Source: Aradus depressus (taxonomy: Eukaryota > Arthropoda > Insecta > Hemiptera > Aradidae). From it: DNA of 64,000 nucleotides. Below the pieces are notes generated by a model. It was given only the letters and a program-made list of their open reading frames with translations. It was not told where the DNA came from and did no database searches. This document shows, piece by piece, positions 33,889 through 45,379 of the stretch. Every line of letters starts with the position of its first letter. Position 1 is the first letter of the stretch. The DNA lies in assembly GCA_963662175.1 (NCBI GenBank), contig OY759223.1, positions 14,610,249 to 14,674,248 of the forward strand, in the 5' to 3' direction. The translations under genes and the position numbers were made by a program.

Positions 33889-35385
33889 CAATCAGTAACA
33901 AAAATTTTCGGACAATTTAGAGCTCATCAAGAGCTCCAGAATCATTCAGAAATTTTTTGGAGTAATGTCATTCATCTGCGAGGTAAAATAAACTTAAGCA
34001 CTCCGTCCTTCGGATGGGATGTTAAGCGATGGTCATGAGCCTGTACGATGTCAGGTCAAAGCGTTTGAGCTCTCACATAAACACACGCATGCAATTGATC
34101 TCTGATGTTCACACGATTACAAAATTTTTAGTACATATTATTTGTATACATATATTATATGTATAGGGAAGTAAACAAAAGTAAAGTAATAGTATATGTA
34201 TACATATATTACATGGAAGTAAACGGACATGATCTGGAAACATTTATCTGTCGAAATATCGGAGAAAAAACGTTTAAATTAGAAAAATTGGGTACTCAGT
34301 TTCTTTAGAGGGAAGGTGGAGGGGATTGAGTAGGGGGAAGGGACGGTTTCTGCCGAGGGTCAGCGCTGCTGTCGCTCTCTTCCAACGTCATATCACAAAA
34401 ATCTAGTTTTCTGACATTACATGACCTGAGATTTCTTTTTATGTTGTGAAGAGTTACAAGATACAAGAATATTTTATTATTGCGGTTTGTTCTATTGCAA
34501 GCAAATACTTTTGAATGTAAGTTTAATATATTTAGTCCCGACAAAATTTGGAGAAAGCGTAATGAAGAGCTGAATCCAAAAAATTTAAAACCAATAGTAA
34601 AACATGGGGGTGGCTCAGTGATGGTGTGGGGGTGTATGGCGTCTAGTGGAATTGGTGAACTGGTTTTCATTGAAACCACCAATACTGGAAAAGTTTATGC
34701 CGAATTACTAAGGAGCAATTTGAAAAAGAGTGCTGAAAAACTTGGGATTTTACGGACTTTTCATTTTTACCAAGACAACGATCCGAAACACACCTGTGAA
34801 TTGGTACGTACTTGGCTTTTGTATAACTGCCCTAAAGTTATGAAACCCCCCCCCCTCCCCCCCCAATCGCCCGATCTCAACCCAATTGAACACGTATGGG
34901 GTGAGCTCGACAGGAAAATTCTATTAACACCCATTGCTTCAAAAAACGAATTGAAACAAAAGTTATTAGAAGAGTGGGGTAAAATATCTCCAAATTTCAC
35001 CAAAAAATTAGTTTCATCATCAATGCCGAATCGAATGAAAGATGTTATTACACAAAAAGGGTACCCAACCAAATATTAATTAACATTATGGTTTTTGAAT
35101 TTGTGAAATCGTAAAAAAAACATTGAATTTATTTATAGTTGTTTACATTTTTGTCCGAAAATTTTTGTTACCTACATTACTTGTTACAAAATTTATTAAA
35201 TTAAAATATTTATTTGTTCTAATCAAAGCTGTTTTTCCTTTATCCTAACCCACTTTTGAATTCTTATTCTTGATTGAAAAATGGCTTTAATTATTTTTTT
35301 AAATTATTTTTTATTACTTGTGCATTTAATTATTATAATTTTTTATTGAAAAATCAAACCGTCCGAACATTTTTGTTACTGACTG
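33889..35385 (+). mobile_element. Tc1-like element derivative, copy 1
   Basis: The ends CAATCAGTAACAAAAATTTT and AAAATGTTCGGACGG-type inverted repeats are flanked by TA (33887-33888 and 35386-35387). It carries the C-terminal two thirds of a Tc1 transposase but not the N-terminal helix-turn-helix. Between the left end and the transposase lies about 600 bp of foreign DNA that starts with a SINE fragment (33983-34060). The inverted relative is at 51716-53923. Confidence 0.9.
34480..35079 (+). pseudogene. Tc1 transposase, C-terminal part
   Basis: The 199-residue frame holds CKFNIFSPDKIW, then KHGGGSVMVWGCMASSGIGE and YQDNDPKHT (second catalytic Asp), then SPDLNPIEHVWGELDRKI (the DD34E Glu in HVWGELD). 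The normal first catalytic block (WTDES) should precede CKFNIF but is replaced by unrelated sequence, and there is no N-terminal DNA-binding half. So it cannot act as a transposase, although the frame itself is long and uninterrupted. Confidence 0.85.
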
Positions 35386-35524
35386 TATGTATCCAGAACC
35401 AGTCACTCATTATATTTTATATAGGGCTAATGGCAATCACCCAACTTAGATCTGTTAGAATTTTTGCCGAAATCAGATGAAAATTAAGATTTCTTCACTT
35501 CGAGACCTAAGTACATTTGATTTT

Positions 35525-35868
35525 GAGGGCGCCGGTGGCTCAGTGGTATGCGTGCTTGCCTTCTGAGCTCAAGATCGTGGGTTCGAAACCCGACCGAGGC
35601 CTTTTAGTTTATTTTATTTGGGAGGTAAAATAAACTTAAGCACGCCGTCCTTCGGATGGGACGTTAAGCGATGGTCCCGAGCCTTTACAATGTCAGGTAC
35701 TCTTTAAAGATCCCTGCCCTAGGTGAAAAAAAAATTTAGGGTAGGCAAACTTTAGAACTCCCACAGTAGAGTCGGGCTCATGTCCACCAGAGTGACGAAA
35801 GAGCGCTCTGGTAGAAGGCGATATAACCTCGTAGTTAAAGCCCGGGCATGAGTCATAATAACTAACTA
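35525..35868 (+). mobile_element. tRNA-derived SINE (family A), full length
   Basis: The head has GGTGGCTCAGTGGTATGCG, B box GGGTTCGAAACCC, a complete body, and a GGGCATGAGTCATAATAACTAACT end. Confidence 0.95.
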
Positions 35869-35869
35869 C

Positions 35870-36868
35870 AGCCTCCTAAAGAATGTACAATAAACTGTAG
35901 GAAATGTTTGTAATGATTTTATATAGCATAGCAATAAATTTTAAAATATATTTTTATCATAAAAGATTTTAAATAAATAAATGACCATAACAGGCCTTTC
36001 TTATACAAATCACGTATATAAAGATCTCTCTCCCTCTCCATCCCGACCCAATTCATAATTTATTAACACTAATTAATAAATTATCGCAAAAACTAAAAAT
36101 TGTACACTAAAAATAAAAACTTAACTTGTTTCTACAAGAATCGACACTCATAACAGCATAACACCAGACACAAGTCTCAAGATTTTTAATATATTTTTCT
36201 ATTAACACTAAAAAAGGACCCAAATCCAGGATATGGGATTGGATTCAAACTATTCACATTTAGGACAAAGGCATTTAATAATTGTTATTAAAAATATATT
36301 AAAATATTATGGACGATAAAAACAGTATGCTAATTTTATGTTATCAATTGATTTAATTCTATTTAACGTATTTTGAAGTCAATTGTACAATAAACAGTTA
36401 CCTTGTATAATTGTTGATTCCATTTATGAAGGCGGATTGTAGCTGTGGAGTGATGTTATAATTTATTATGATAATAATTCCGAAAAACGGGCAACATATA
36501 ATATAAACAGGTAGAGAAGAACGAGAGATACAAACAGCACGACGGTTCACTGAATACTGGCTTAACCAACGAACGAGAAAGGAGCAGTGCTGCACTCTAC
36601 TGGAACACCTGGAGTAACAGCTGGTACAGCCGGCTTTACAAGACTTCATTCATTGACAGGGGGCTTTGTTCGATCGGTCGAATCGAAAGGAAGTCAAATG
36701 TGGATCGAACCATTTCTACATCAAGCGACAAATAATTTACATTCACCCGTTATGTATAAAACAATAATAATAATGAAAGTATTGACAGACAATACTCATG
36801 GTCACCGTCTGAGGGGTTGTTCAACAAACATCAACAAAACATCAATCTGTTTATATATTATTAATAAA
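35870..36868. other. No gene recognised
   Basis: This is AT-rich sequence with only short frames. A GC-richer patch at 36540-36720 has no recognisable family. Confidence 0.4.
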
Positions 36869-37209
36869 GAGGGCGCCAGTAGCTCAGTGGTATGCGTGCT
36901 TGTCTTCTGAGCTGGAGAACGTGGGTTCGAAACCCGACCGAGGCCCTTTGTTTATTTTATTTGGGAGGTAAAATAAACTTGAGCACACCGTCGTTCGGAT
37001 GGGACGTTAATCAATGTTCCTGAGCCTGTACGATATTAGGTATTCATTAAAGACTCCTATCCTAGGTAAACTAAACCTGGGTAGTCAAAATTTAGAACTC
37101 CCACAGTAGAGTCGGGCTTATGTCCACCAGAGTGACGAAAGAGCGCTCTGGTAGTAGGCGATATGACCTCGTAGTTAAAGCCCGGGCATGAGTCATAAAA
37201 CCTAACCTA
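36869..37209 (+). mobile_element. tRNA-derived SINE (family A)
   Basis: The head has CCAGTAGCTCAGTGGTATGCG, B box GGGTTCGAAACCC, and it ends ATAAAACCTAACCTA. It is flanked by TATTATTAATAAA and TATTATTAATTAAA, an imperfect target duplication. Confidence 0.93.
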
Positions 37210-37295
37210 TTATTATTAATTAAATTCTGAAACTAGCTCAAGTGGCTCCAGGCGGCTTTGCAATAGTTAATAATAAGAAAGAAAATAAAAAAAAT

Positions 37296-37432
37296 TGAGC
37301 ACGCCGGATGGGATGCTAAGTGATGGACCCGAGTTTGTGCGATGTCAGGTACTCGTTAAAGACCCCTACCCTAGGTGAGTAGACCAAGATCGGAAAAATT
37401 TAGGACTCCCATAGTTGAGTCTGGCTCATGGC
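37296..37432 (+). repeat. SINE family A fragment, diverged
   Basis: GAGCACGCCGGATGGGATGC, GATGTCAGGTACTCGTTAAAG and CCCTACCCTAGGTGAG are the middle of the SINE only. Confidence 0.8.
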
Positions 37433-37835
37433 CTAACTAACTTACGTATAAACCTTTTAATCTCATTCGATAAAAAATTTACACTCCAGGTGCAGATGTT
37501 TTGCGATTTCTTATCTCTTGATATGGAGGAAGCAGTATGTTTAATACAATAAATAACGATGACTGAATATAATAATATCTATGTACAATATATAATATTT
37601 ATGTACAATATATCAGAAATAGATAAAACTATACAGGAAGAAAATCCTGTTAGGTAACCTTAAATCTCTTCCCACACCCATTGGTAGAGATGTGGAGTTG
37701 TTGTCTGGCCTTCTGTTCCGCAGGACAATCGCTCTTAGACAATGAGAATATCTGGTAGACATAAAAACGTGAAAGGCAACAGCATAGCGAAAAATAATAT
37801 ATGCAATAATTTGGAAATTTTCAAGTTTTGTGAGA

Positions 37836-38560
37836 AGCGCCAAATGACATGAAACGGACTTCTGATCAAAGGAAATAAATTAATTGAAAATAAACAAAAA
37901 AAAAGTCGTCTTATGACAAAAAAAGAACCGGTGTGCGTCGCAGGATGCGCGGCAGGAACGGGTTCCTTCGTCATGTTAAAATAGTATAATTGTGATGTAT
38001 AAAAAAATACACACATTCAAATTATTAATATTATACAAATTAATTATATTTATTTATATAAAGAAGCAACTAAATTGGTTAATAATAATATGAATGTTTT
38101 TTGTTTTAAAACAACCCATGAATAAAAAACAAAACACGACCATCAGCTGTTTTTAATTAGTGTAGAGAGTCGAGGTCTGGGTTGAGGTGAGACGGTCTGG
38201 GTTGAGATGGAGTGAGAGTTTAGGCTTAAGGTGTGGAGAACTAAGTTGTAGTGAATTGATTGTGATTAATTGGAGTTTTAATTGAAATAGATGCACAAAG
38301 AAGGTACATTAATTCAATTATATGTTTTATATGCCCTAAAATAACTTAAATTTGAAGAATGGCCAGTATTTAGAAAGAAAAGATACTATAACATAAATAT
38401 AAAAATTAGCTTGTAAGATTTCTTTTTGTAGATAATTTGATTTTTTTTTATCACTTAGTTATTAATTTTATTATGCAGTTTAAGTAAATAAACCCAATTA
38501 TTAAGTGCCAAATGACATGAAACGGACTTCTGATCAAAGGAAATAAATTATTTAAAAATA
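37836..38560. repeat. 65-bp direct repeat flanking about 600 bp
   Basis: GCCAAATGACATGAAACGGA then CTTCTGATCAAAGGAAATAA ATT occurs at about 37839 and 38506, nearly identical. The DNA between includes the repeat related to 6660-6990. Confidence 0.8.
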
Positions 38561-38599
38561 AACAAAAAAGAGAAAAAAATTTTTCGGTATTGTACATTG

Positions 38600-38992
38600 T
38601 CATGTAGTGTATAATAATAATTATTATTCTTCAACTTAATCTATCTTAGCTATCAACATCCATATCATCAGATTTTCCTCATTGTTATGTATAGTTATTG
38701 GCCTAGACTCGTCACATTCAGTATCATACACATTATTTTCTTCAAAATCTATAAATTAAATGATTGGTTTATAGTTACTAAAGTAAGACACATAAAGTTT
38801 AGACACCATCTTTTCTATGAATCTTGCAAAAACAGCGTCTATAGTTGTGTCACATTTATGTTGATAATCTCTTGTTGTAGTTAACTTTCGATCATTAACC
38901 ATTGTCAGTTTAAATGTGTCAACAATAAACTTAATCAATGGTTTAGCCCTCTCTTCTGCAAAGTTACAATTGAAATCTCCAGCCAAAATCAA
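38600..38992 (-). pseudogene. Endonuclease/exonuclease/phosphatase C-terminal fragment (Helentron-like EN)
   Basis: The minus-strand frame from 38992 reads LILAGDFNCNF (the GDFN motif of EEP nucleases), then TIDAVFARFIEKM and YVSYFSNYKPI, where a final catalytic His is expected (here Tyr-Lys). It then runs into an acidic C-terminal tail with stops. EN modules of this kind are found after the helicase in insect Helentrons. The rest of the element is absent. The missing SxHxPI His and the stop make it dead. Confidence 0.55.
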
Positions 38993-39067
38993 ATGTCATA
39001 TTCAATGACTGAGGAGTCATATTTATCGATACAAAGCCCACCAAGGTTCATTCATCCCCTCCCCTCC

Positions 39068-39145
39068 GGCAGACCCCCCCCCCCTCCCCCAAACCTTCCT
39101 CCTTTCCAAATACCGGTCGGATGGGGGGGGGGAGGGGGGAGAGAG
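39068..39145. repeat. C/G-rich low-complexity patch
   Basis: A C-run (39074-39089) and a G-run (39122-39137) form a partly self-complementary CCCTCCCCC/GGGGGAGGG pair. Confidence 0.7.
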
Positions 39146-39428
39146 AGAGTGAAACTTTCGTTGCCATTTCCGTGTCGTAACGCTTATACCAACTCACTGT
39201 CAGAGAGACCAACGGCACGTAAGGAGTTCCGCTCTTCAAAAAAAGTGTAATGTGGCCATTACATGACTTTCATATACCAACCACATTTTCGCAGATCAAT
39301 CTACCCACTCTTCCCCCTCCCAAATTTATTTCGAACTGATATTTCTGGGTATAAAAAAGTAATGTGTTGGCATCAGCTGTTTTCATTGTTTTAATGTAGG
39401 TACATTGTAATTCTGGGAGTGATTACCT

Positions 39429-39712
39429 AGGGCGCCGGTAGCTCAGTGGTATGCGTGCTTGCTTACTGAGCTCAACATCGACCAAGACCCTTAGGTTTTT
39501 TATCTCGGAAGTGAAAAAAACTTGAGTACGCAGCCCTTCGGATGGATCCCGAGCCTGTACGTTGTCGGGTACTCGTTAAAGACCACTACCTTAGTCGAAT
39601 GAACCCAGGTAAGCAAAATTTAGGACTTCTACAGTAGAATCGGGGGTGACAAAAGAGCGCTCTGGTAGTAAGCGATAAGACCTTGCAGTTAAAGCCCGGC
39701 CTTGAGTAATAA
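39429..39712 (+). mobile_element. tRNA-derived SINE (family A), diverged
   Basis: The head has GGTAGCTCAGTGGTATGCG with a deleted B-box segment. The body is changed at many sites and the end is GGCCTTGAGTAATAAAA. Confidence 0.88.
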
Positions 39713-40993
39713 AAACATATTTTTAAATTCTTTGCTAATTACCAATTTAAACATTCCTTTGAACTATTTACTATGGAAATTTTAAGTTGATCCTATCCAG
39801 AGGAGGACATATTGACGAAAATATAATAAGGAACATTAAGCATACATTTATTTCGCGTAAATCAAGCAAATGCCTAAAAACAGGTTTTGAGTTTGGGGTT
39901 TTATTTTCGCGATTTTTGGCTTGTATTTTGTAAACAGGGCGGCCTTCGAGAAATTATATTATACCTATAAAACCTGCCTTTCAATGTTCCTTCAACTTTT
40001 ATTTAAAGAGATTTTTGATTAGCTCATAAATATAATATATTAGGCCCCAAAATAAAATTATTCAATTTTCGTCTAATCCTGTCAAATCAGATCTACGATA
40101 GCAAATACTAACAGACAAATATCATTTCGAAAATGGTCAGGGGATCTTGGAACGAGAAATTTCGTTGAAAACTTGATCTCAGATTTTTGCAAATCATTAT
40201 CCATATGAAGATATAAGAAAGTAATACGTTTTGCTATCTCTGATCTTTTCTTTTGACAACTAGCCTAACTACGCACGCTCAGGTCGTCAGGTGCCTGCTG
40301 CAGGAACGAAATATTAGATAGAATGGATTAAGGTTAAACCTGGATTATCTCCTTCTACCTTTTGTCATCTGACGTATTGTTTTTTTTTTATTTAAGAGAA
40401 AATGCAAGCCAGTACAAACAGCAACTGAGGCGGCCAGTCTGCCATTTTCTCATTTTTGTGGTTGACCTTGATATTTCTTTTTTTTTTTCTCCTGCCCGGA
40501 ACTCAGAACCGTAACATTCTTAATAGCTACTGTTAAGGGGAAAGTTGTAAAGAATTTCAACAAGGTTTATTAATATCAGTTCAACTGATCAGGATATCTA
40601 GAGAGCTATAACTCTCTCCTTCACGTATATTGCAGCGTACGCAGGAACTGAGGGAGCTTCAATTTTGAATACATTTTGAGAAAATAAGGATATATAATAT
40701 AGGTTTTTAAAATATCAACCCCACAAGCTAGAGCTTAGATAGAGATAGAGAAAGAACTGAAATTGATAACAGAGTATATAGACAACAGTGCAACCGATTG
40801 TATATTGGACAGACTGGCCGATAGGTTTATTAATAACAGGTTATCTAGAGAACTTAACTGGTGACTCATCGTGAATTTCTGTGAAACATAGAAATGAATA
40901 CAACTCAGTTTCTGCCTGCCGTGAGTCTGCGTTCGTTTACAATTTTCACGGCGTGAGTCACGATAGCCCTAGTTTTTTTTTTCCATTTTCAAC

Positions 40994-41802
40994 ATGGAAG
41001 AAAAACTTCTAGAGGCAGTTCGTGGGAGAAAGTTGTACCACACCAGTCATGAGAAGTAAATTTAAATCAGAGAATGGGAAAAAGTTGCGACAGAGATTGG
41101 GGTGAAATCTGGTAATAAATCTTATATTTTTCATTAGAAAATTCATCCTTAAGGATCAATTCTCCGTGGTTCTTTCTTTTTTCCAAATAACTGATTTTCG
41201 GAAGCTTCGTCATGGTTATTTTAAGAATCAGATTCTGAACTTAATATACTATTTGAAAATATTGCACACATGGTCAGGGACACGCAGTGGGATAGATAGA
41301 GATAGAGACAAAACTGAAATTGATAACAAAAGTGGACTGTGATGTATAAAAAATACAGCCATCCTTTCCAAGTAAAAACAAACCTGGTCCTAAACGTGGA
41401 CTCTCTAATTATGATGTGGATGCTTCGTTCATTGAATTTTTCAAAGCGAAAAAAGCCAAAATCTCCACACAAACCCAGGAAGATAGGAAAGCTGTTGAAA
41501 TCTGATTCCGGAATTAGAACCCATGACTCAAGACCAACTGAAACAATTCAGACGAAAGGTTTTTCAACTTATCGATTACATCACTGCCCAAACACCTCAA
41601 CGATATTCATCATACAACTCATTAACCCCCCCCTTCATATTCTCCCCCACCCCATATCGCCACACCTCATCAAATGGAGCCATCTACTTCCGCAGAGCAC
41701 AGTGAAGATGGAAGTGATCCCAAAAGCCGTGGACCAATGTCTTTTTCACAGTTACTTTCAGAAACGATTTTAGATGAGCGTGATGAAATGCCACTTATGT
41801 AA
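40994..41802 (+). pseudogene. MADF/BESS-like gene of a PIF/Harbinger element, broken
   Basis: The start ATG at 40994 opens MEEKLLEAVRGRKLYHTSHE and continues, after a frame change, to REWEKVATEIGVKSG, the pattern of a MADF (Myb/SANT-like) domain, then a GTAATA donor. Further on come a basic linker (KRKKPKSPHKPRKIGK) and LKQFRRKVFQLIDYI, which resembles a BESS motif. A TAA at about 41057 and frame changes show it is dead. Harbinger elements carry such a DNA-binding partner gene beside the transposase, as here. Confidence 0.55.
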
Positions 41803-41891
41803 TCATTCTTAAATAAAAATTTATTAAATTACTTATTTTTTTCATAAATTACTTACTTATTCCATAAATTACTAAAAATTTAATAAATTAC

Positions 41892-42209
41892 TTACCTCAA
41901 CGTGATCAAGATTCTTTCTTCTGCACTCACACATTCCCGCATTTGTGTGTTCCTCTGTTTTATGAATGGAGAAACAATTCCAATCAAATGTAGGAATGAT
42001 TCTTTCGTCATTCGGTAGAATGCTACGAACTTGGAATCCGACTTTTCCAGCTCTTTAGCAGCAACAAATAATCTGCAGTTAACATTCCTTTCGATGTAAG
42101 GATGGCGCCATAATCTTCGGATTTTCCTTTTTCTATAATAATAATAATAATAATAAGACACAACGACATCTTCATCACTTGAAGAATCTTCACTTGACAT
42201 GGTGAACAA
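41892..42209 (-). pseudogene. PIF/Harbinger transposase, first exon only
   Basis: The frame reads WRHPYIERNVNCRLF, FVAFYRMTKESFLHLIG, IKQRNTQMRECVSAEERILI and TLR, the N-terminal signature of Harbinger (HARBI1-like) transposases. It ends at an AG|GTAAGT donor at 41895, so an intron is expected. The downstream catalytic DDE exons are not present before the neighbouring convergent MADF gene begins. A poly-Tyr stretch (VVSYYYYYYY) from an (ATA)n repeat sits near the N terminus. Confidence 0.7.
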
Positions 42210-42530
42210 CTCAGCTTCTCGCCACGGCTAGATGGAGACTGAAGAGATCCTAGTCGCTTCACAGTATCCTCAGTGTGAGGAGAAAAGTTGCCTACGGGTA
42301 TCATACCCAAAGGCGACTCAAATGGCCGATACTTGAGTATCGGTAGCGTCGCTTCGGAATTGCCTAATGTGGGGTTGGCCTTAAGGTGAAATGTCCCGTT
42401 TTTTATTACGAATTTATTTCAATAGATAGCACCACTATAGCAGCAAAAATATTAAAAGTACTTTGACTAAACGGCTCAACTTTTTTAATTTTTTTTTGTT
42501 CTCCAAATTAATGTAGAATTGATATGACAC

Positions 42531-42590
42531 TCCGTTTTTTCATGTTAAATTGTAAAACTCCGTTTTTTCATGTTAAATTGTAAATTCCTA
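42531..42590 (+). repeat. 28-bp tandem duplication
   Basis: CTCCGTTTTTTCATGTTAAA TTGTAAA occurs twice head to tail. Confidence 0.85.
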
Positions 42591-42899
42591 ATATCATTTT
42601 TTATTTTATTTTTTTACATGTTATCTTTTCATTTTTTTTCAATTTACAGGTTCGGCGCCGAAAGTAGACAGTTCAATGAGTTCAAATTATTTTTCAGATT
42701 CAAAATCGGATGAATATATGAAACGGAAACAGAAAAATACGAATTATATACTGGGTCCGGGAGGTTCGAGATGAATGGTGGGGAAAGGGTTGTTTTGATT
42801 TGAACACAACACTAATCCCTTTTCTCTAGAGGCTTTGTTTACATCTGTAGGTCCGCCCCGGGGTTGGCCGGCGAGAGCGCAAAGCTGATTTTTATTATC

Positions 42900-43120
42900 A
42901 ATAAGACCGCTGTATGTTAAAGCTAGAACCTGTACTACAAATATAGGAACGACGGGAGGGGCAGATATATCGTCCCGCCGGCGGAACGCCGGCAAATACG
43001 CCCCCAAATTTTGTAATATTTCTATTTATGTTTGCTCTAGGAATTTATGTACCTAGATGAATGATTATCGCTGTTGGACAGCTTACAAAAATGGAAATTG
43101 AGATGGCCGAGTAATCAGTA
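42900..43120 (-). repeat. MITE M core without its terminal repeats
   Basis: GTTAAAGCTAGAACCTGTAC, ATATATCGTCCCGCCGGCGG and CAAATTTTGTAATATTTC match in reverse the inner part of 16249-16743 and 63282-63740. None of the TACGGGTAAAG ends are nearby. Confidence 0.8.
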
Positions 43121-43398
43121 GGCCTTTGCAGTGGCGGCCTTTGTGGCGGGCGAGACGGGCAACTTCAAAATAAATTAAAAACTTAATTAAAACCATTGCG
43201 CTCTCGACGTATAGAGGCTTCGCGCTCTCGACGTATAAAAATTGGATTAATTTTTATTATCTGCGCTCTGGCCGTAGATGGCCTCCGCTCATGGCCCCCA
43301 CATTCGATTGCGGGCCCTGTAACCAGGATCAGGGTCGGGCCCCCCATCTCATAGTCATGAGCTATATTATAATTACATGGTTATTTTTTAACCCTTTT

Positions 43399-43479
43399 AC
43401 AATTTTATTTAAACTAAAAATAGATTGTAAGGTATAATAATTATACCTTACAATCTATTTTTAGTTTAAATAAAATTGT
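43399..43479. repeat. Near-perfect 81-bp palindrome without spacer
   Basis: ACAATTTTATTTAAACTAAA and its reverse meet at GGTATAATAATTATACC. All arm positions match except at the centre. Confidence 0.9.
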
Positions 43480-44460
43480 ATTATTATAATTATTAATGTT
43501 ACAGTATCAGTTAGATTTTAAAACCAAACTTTATTGATTAAATTATTTCACACATCAATTGCTACCGTGATTATATCATTTACTTTTATTTTACTGAAAT
43601 TAACGTTTAAATTTTTAGATTTCTTTGACTCACTAACATTAAAATAAAAATTGACAAAAACTAGTATTACGATCTAAAAAAAAATAACATTAAGAGCTCT
43701 AAAAATTACGATGTTTGTGTGTGTTTAATACACTGGCTACAACAAAAGCTTACTTATAGCCTAACTGCCCTAAATTATCATAGCTTTCCTAGCTTTCTTT
43801 TGACTAAATTTATCAATAACATCTGAAAAGTCAATAGTTTTGGCCAATTCATTTTCAATCAGTCAAACTGATACTATGCGTCGATGCGTCTATTTTTAGA
43901 ACACTGCTCTGAGGGAAACAGCTGGACAATAGGCTGGGAAATAGGAGTGGGGGAGGGTTGAGGGAGTGCGTGGGGCCCGTCTATACCTGTCTCGTGCCGA
44001 CTGTTTTATACTAGTAATTTGCAAACAAGAGTAACTATCCATGCACGCAACTAATTAAATAATAACTTAATAACTCGCACAACTAGAATATGTATCTATT
44101 ATACTAAATTTTCTTATAATTATATATTTTGCCTTTTTAAGCTATGATCCCTTGCAAAATCTACTAAAATAAAAAAATAAAAAGGACTGGAGCCGGACCC
44201 CCTTGGGCCCGGGCCCTGCAACCAAAGTTGCACCAGCCCCACCCTTGTGGGGGCCATGCCTCCGCCCCACCCCGTTTTATGTTCATACTAATTCATATGT
44301 TGTCTTCGAACACATCTTACAGTTTGAAATCGTAAATTTTTTCCATACATTTTTTTAAAATTTTTTTTGAAAATGTTTTTGAAATTTTTTTTTTGAAAAT
44401 TCTTTTTGAAAATTTTTTTTTCGTACATTTTTTTTAAAAAATTTTCCGTACATTTTTTTT
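43480..44460. other. No gene; GC-rich repeated words and T-rich low complexity
   Basis: GGGCCCGGGCCCTGCAACCA (near 44210) parallels GCGGGCCCTGTAACCAGG near 43311, so a DNA element with these as inner ends is possible. After 44330 the strand is TTTTTGAAAA(T)n. Confidence 0.35.
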
Positions 44461-44462
44461 AT

Positions 44463-45235
44463 TTATTTTTTTCGAATTTTTTTAAATTGTTTTTTGAAAA
44501 TTTTTTTTAACTTTTTTTGAAAATTTTTCTTTTTCTCTTTCTGAGCATCCTCAATGGAATCAACAACTACTCCATCATCGTGTACGAGCAAAATTTCATC
44601 ACCTGCTTCTTTATTTTCATCTTCATCAGTGACAGCATCAGCAGAAGGCCCATTATTATTTTCAGTATCCAAGTCAGCATCAGTAGTTGTTAGCAGTGCA
44701 GGTAGCAGCAAGTTTTCGTAGTAGGTACCTCAATCTCTCGTCATTCACCCACCCTGCACCAAAGTGTTTATTCAACAGGTTCTTCACATTGAGTTTTTTT
44801 GGATTAATAGATTTTCCTGTAGGAATTGTCTCCAAGCTCATGTTTGGTTTAAAACCCTGCCCTCTCTTCAAAACCGATTTTCCAGTCCCGAAGTCTGACT
44901 GGTAAGCAATTTCACCTCTCAACAGAGGAACTTTGCTCTTATGAGGCAAAGTTAGAACCATTCGTTTGCTTGCATTAAACTTAAAATGCCAGTCAGTGTT
45001 TTTTTTTTAAAAAATTAGCAGCTTTTCCCTTAAAATTGTACACTTTCCCCATTTCCACAACAGTGGCCTGTTTAGCAATTATTTTTATGTATTCTTCAGC
45101 TTTAAAAATCTCATTTCTTTTTCTGAACTCGTTTTCAAGAACACCAAACACACGGTCAGGTGGCATGAATGAGTGGCCTACGACAGAGTACACTATTTCC
45201 AACATTTTGAGATGAGGAGGAGCAAAATTTTTCAA
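44463..45235 (-). pseudogene. DUF7869-like mobile-element protein, two frameshifts
   Basis: On the minus strand, 45235-44993 reads YSVVGHSFMPPDRVFGVLEN, IAKQATVVEMGKVYNFKG; a shift at a run of ten A continues as DWHFKFNASKRMVLTLPHKS, IAYQSDFGTGKSVLKRGQGF and LLNKHFGAGWVNDERLRY; another shift near 44715 leads to LLLPALLTTTDADLDTEN and an acidic then Lys-rich end. VGHSF.P.DRVFG is the signature of the C-terminal domain found in a widespread insect repeat-borne protein (DUF7869 by my recollection). The two shifts mean it is dead, or are homopolymer sequencing errors. Confidence 0.55.
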
Positions 45236-45379
45236 CCATTAGCACAGCATAAAAATGCTACCAACAAAATAACCTATTACTTTCTATCCATGTTGACAAG
45301 AATACGGCATCAGGAGCCAGATTATTTTAAAAAAGAGAATATTTCTCTATAAAATTATTTAATAATAAAGTGAGAACGA

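Larger units (their letters stand above)
33706..35446. mobile_element. Palindromic MITE split by a Tc1-like element
   Basis: The left arm AGTTGGGTGATTGCCATTAG...TATAAAATATAATG (33706-33745) pairs with CATTATATTTTATATA...CTAATGGCAATCACCCAACT (35408-35446). An inner pair at 33762-33808 and 33823-33870 (CCATCCATTCACAAA / TTTGTGAATGGATGG) continues the same arms. Removing 33889-35385 and one TA leaves a palindrome of about 245 bp. Confidence 0.85.

Noticed and set aside
34305..34682. 125-residue frame present at 34305-34682 (-) and 52408-52785 (+)
   Set aside because: It is the antisense of the Tc1 derivative and is conserved only because the two copies are near identical.
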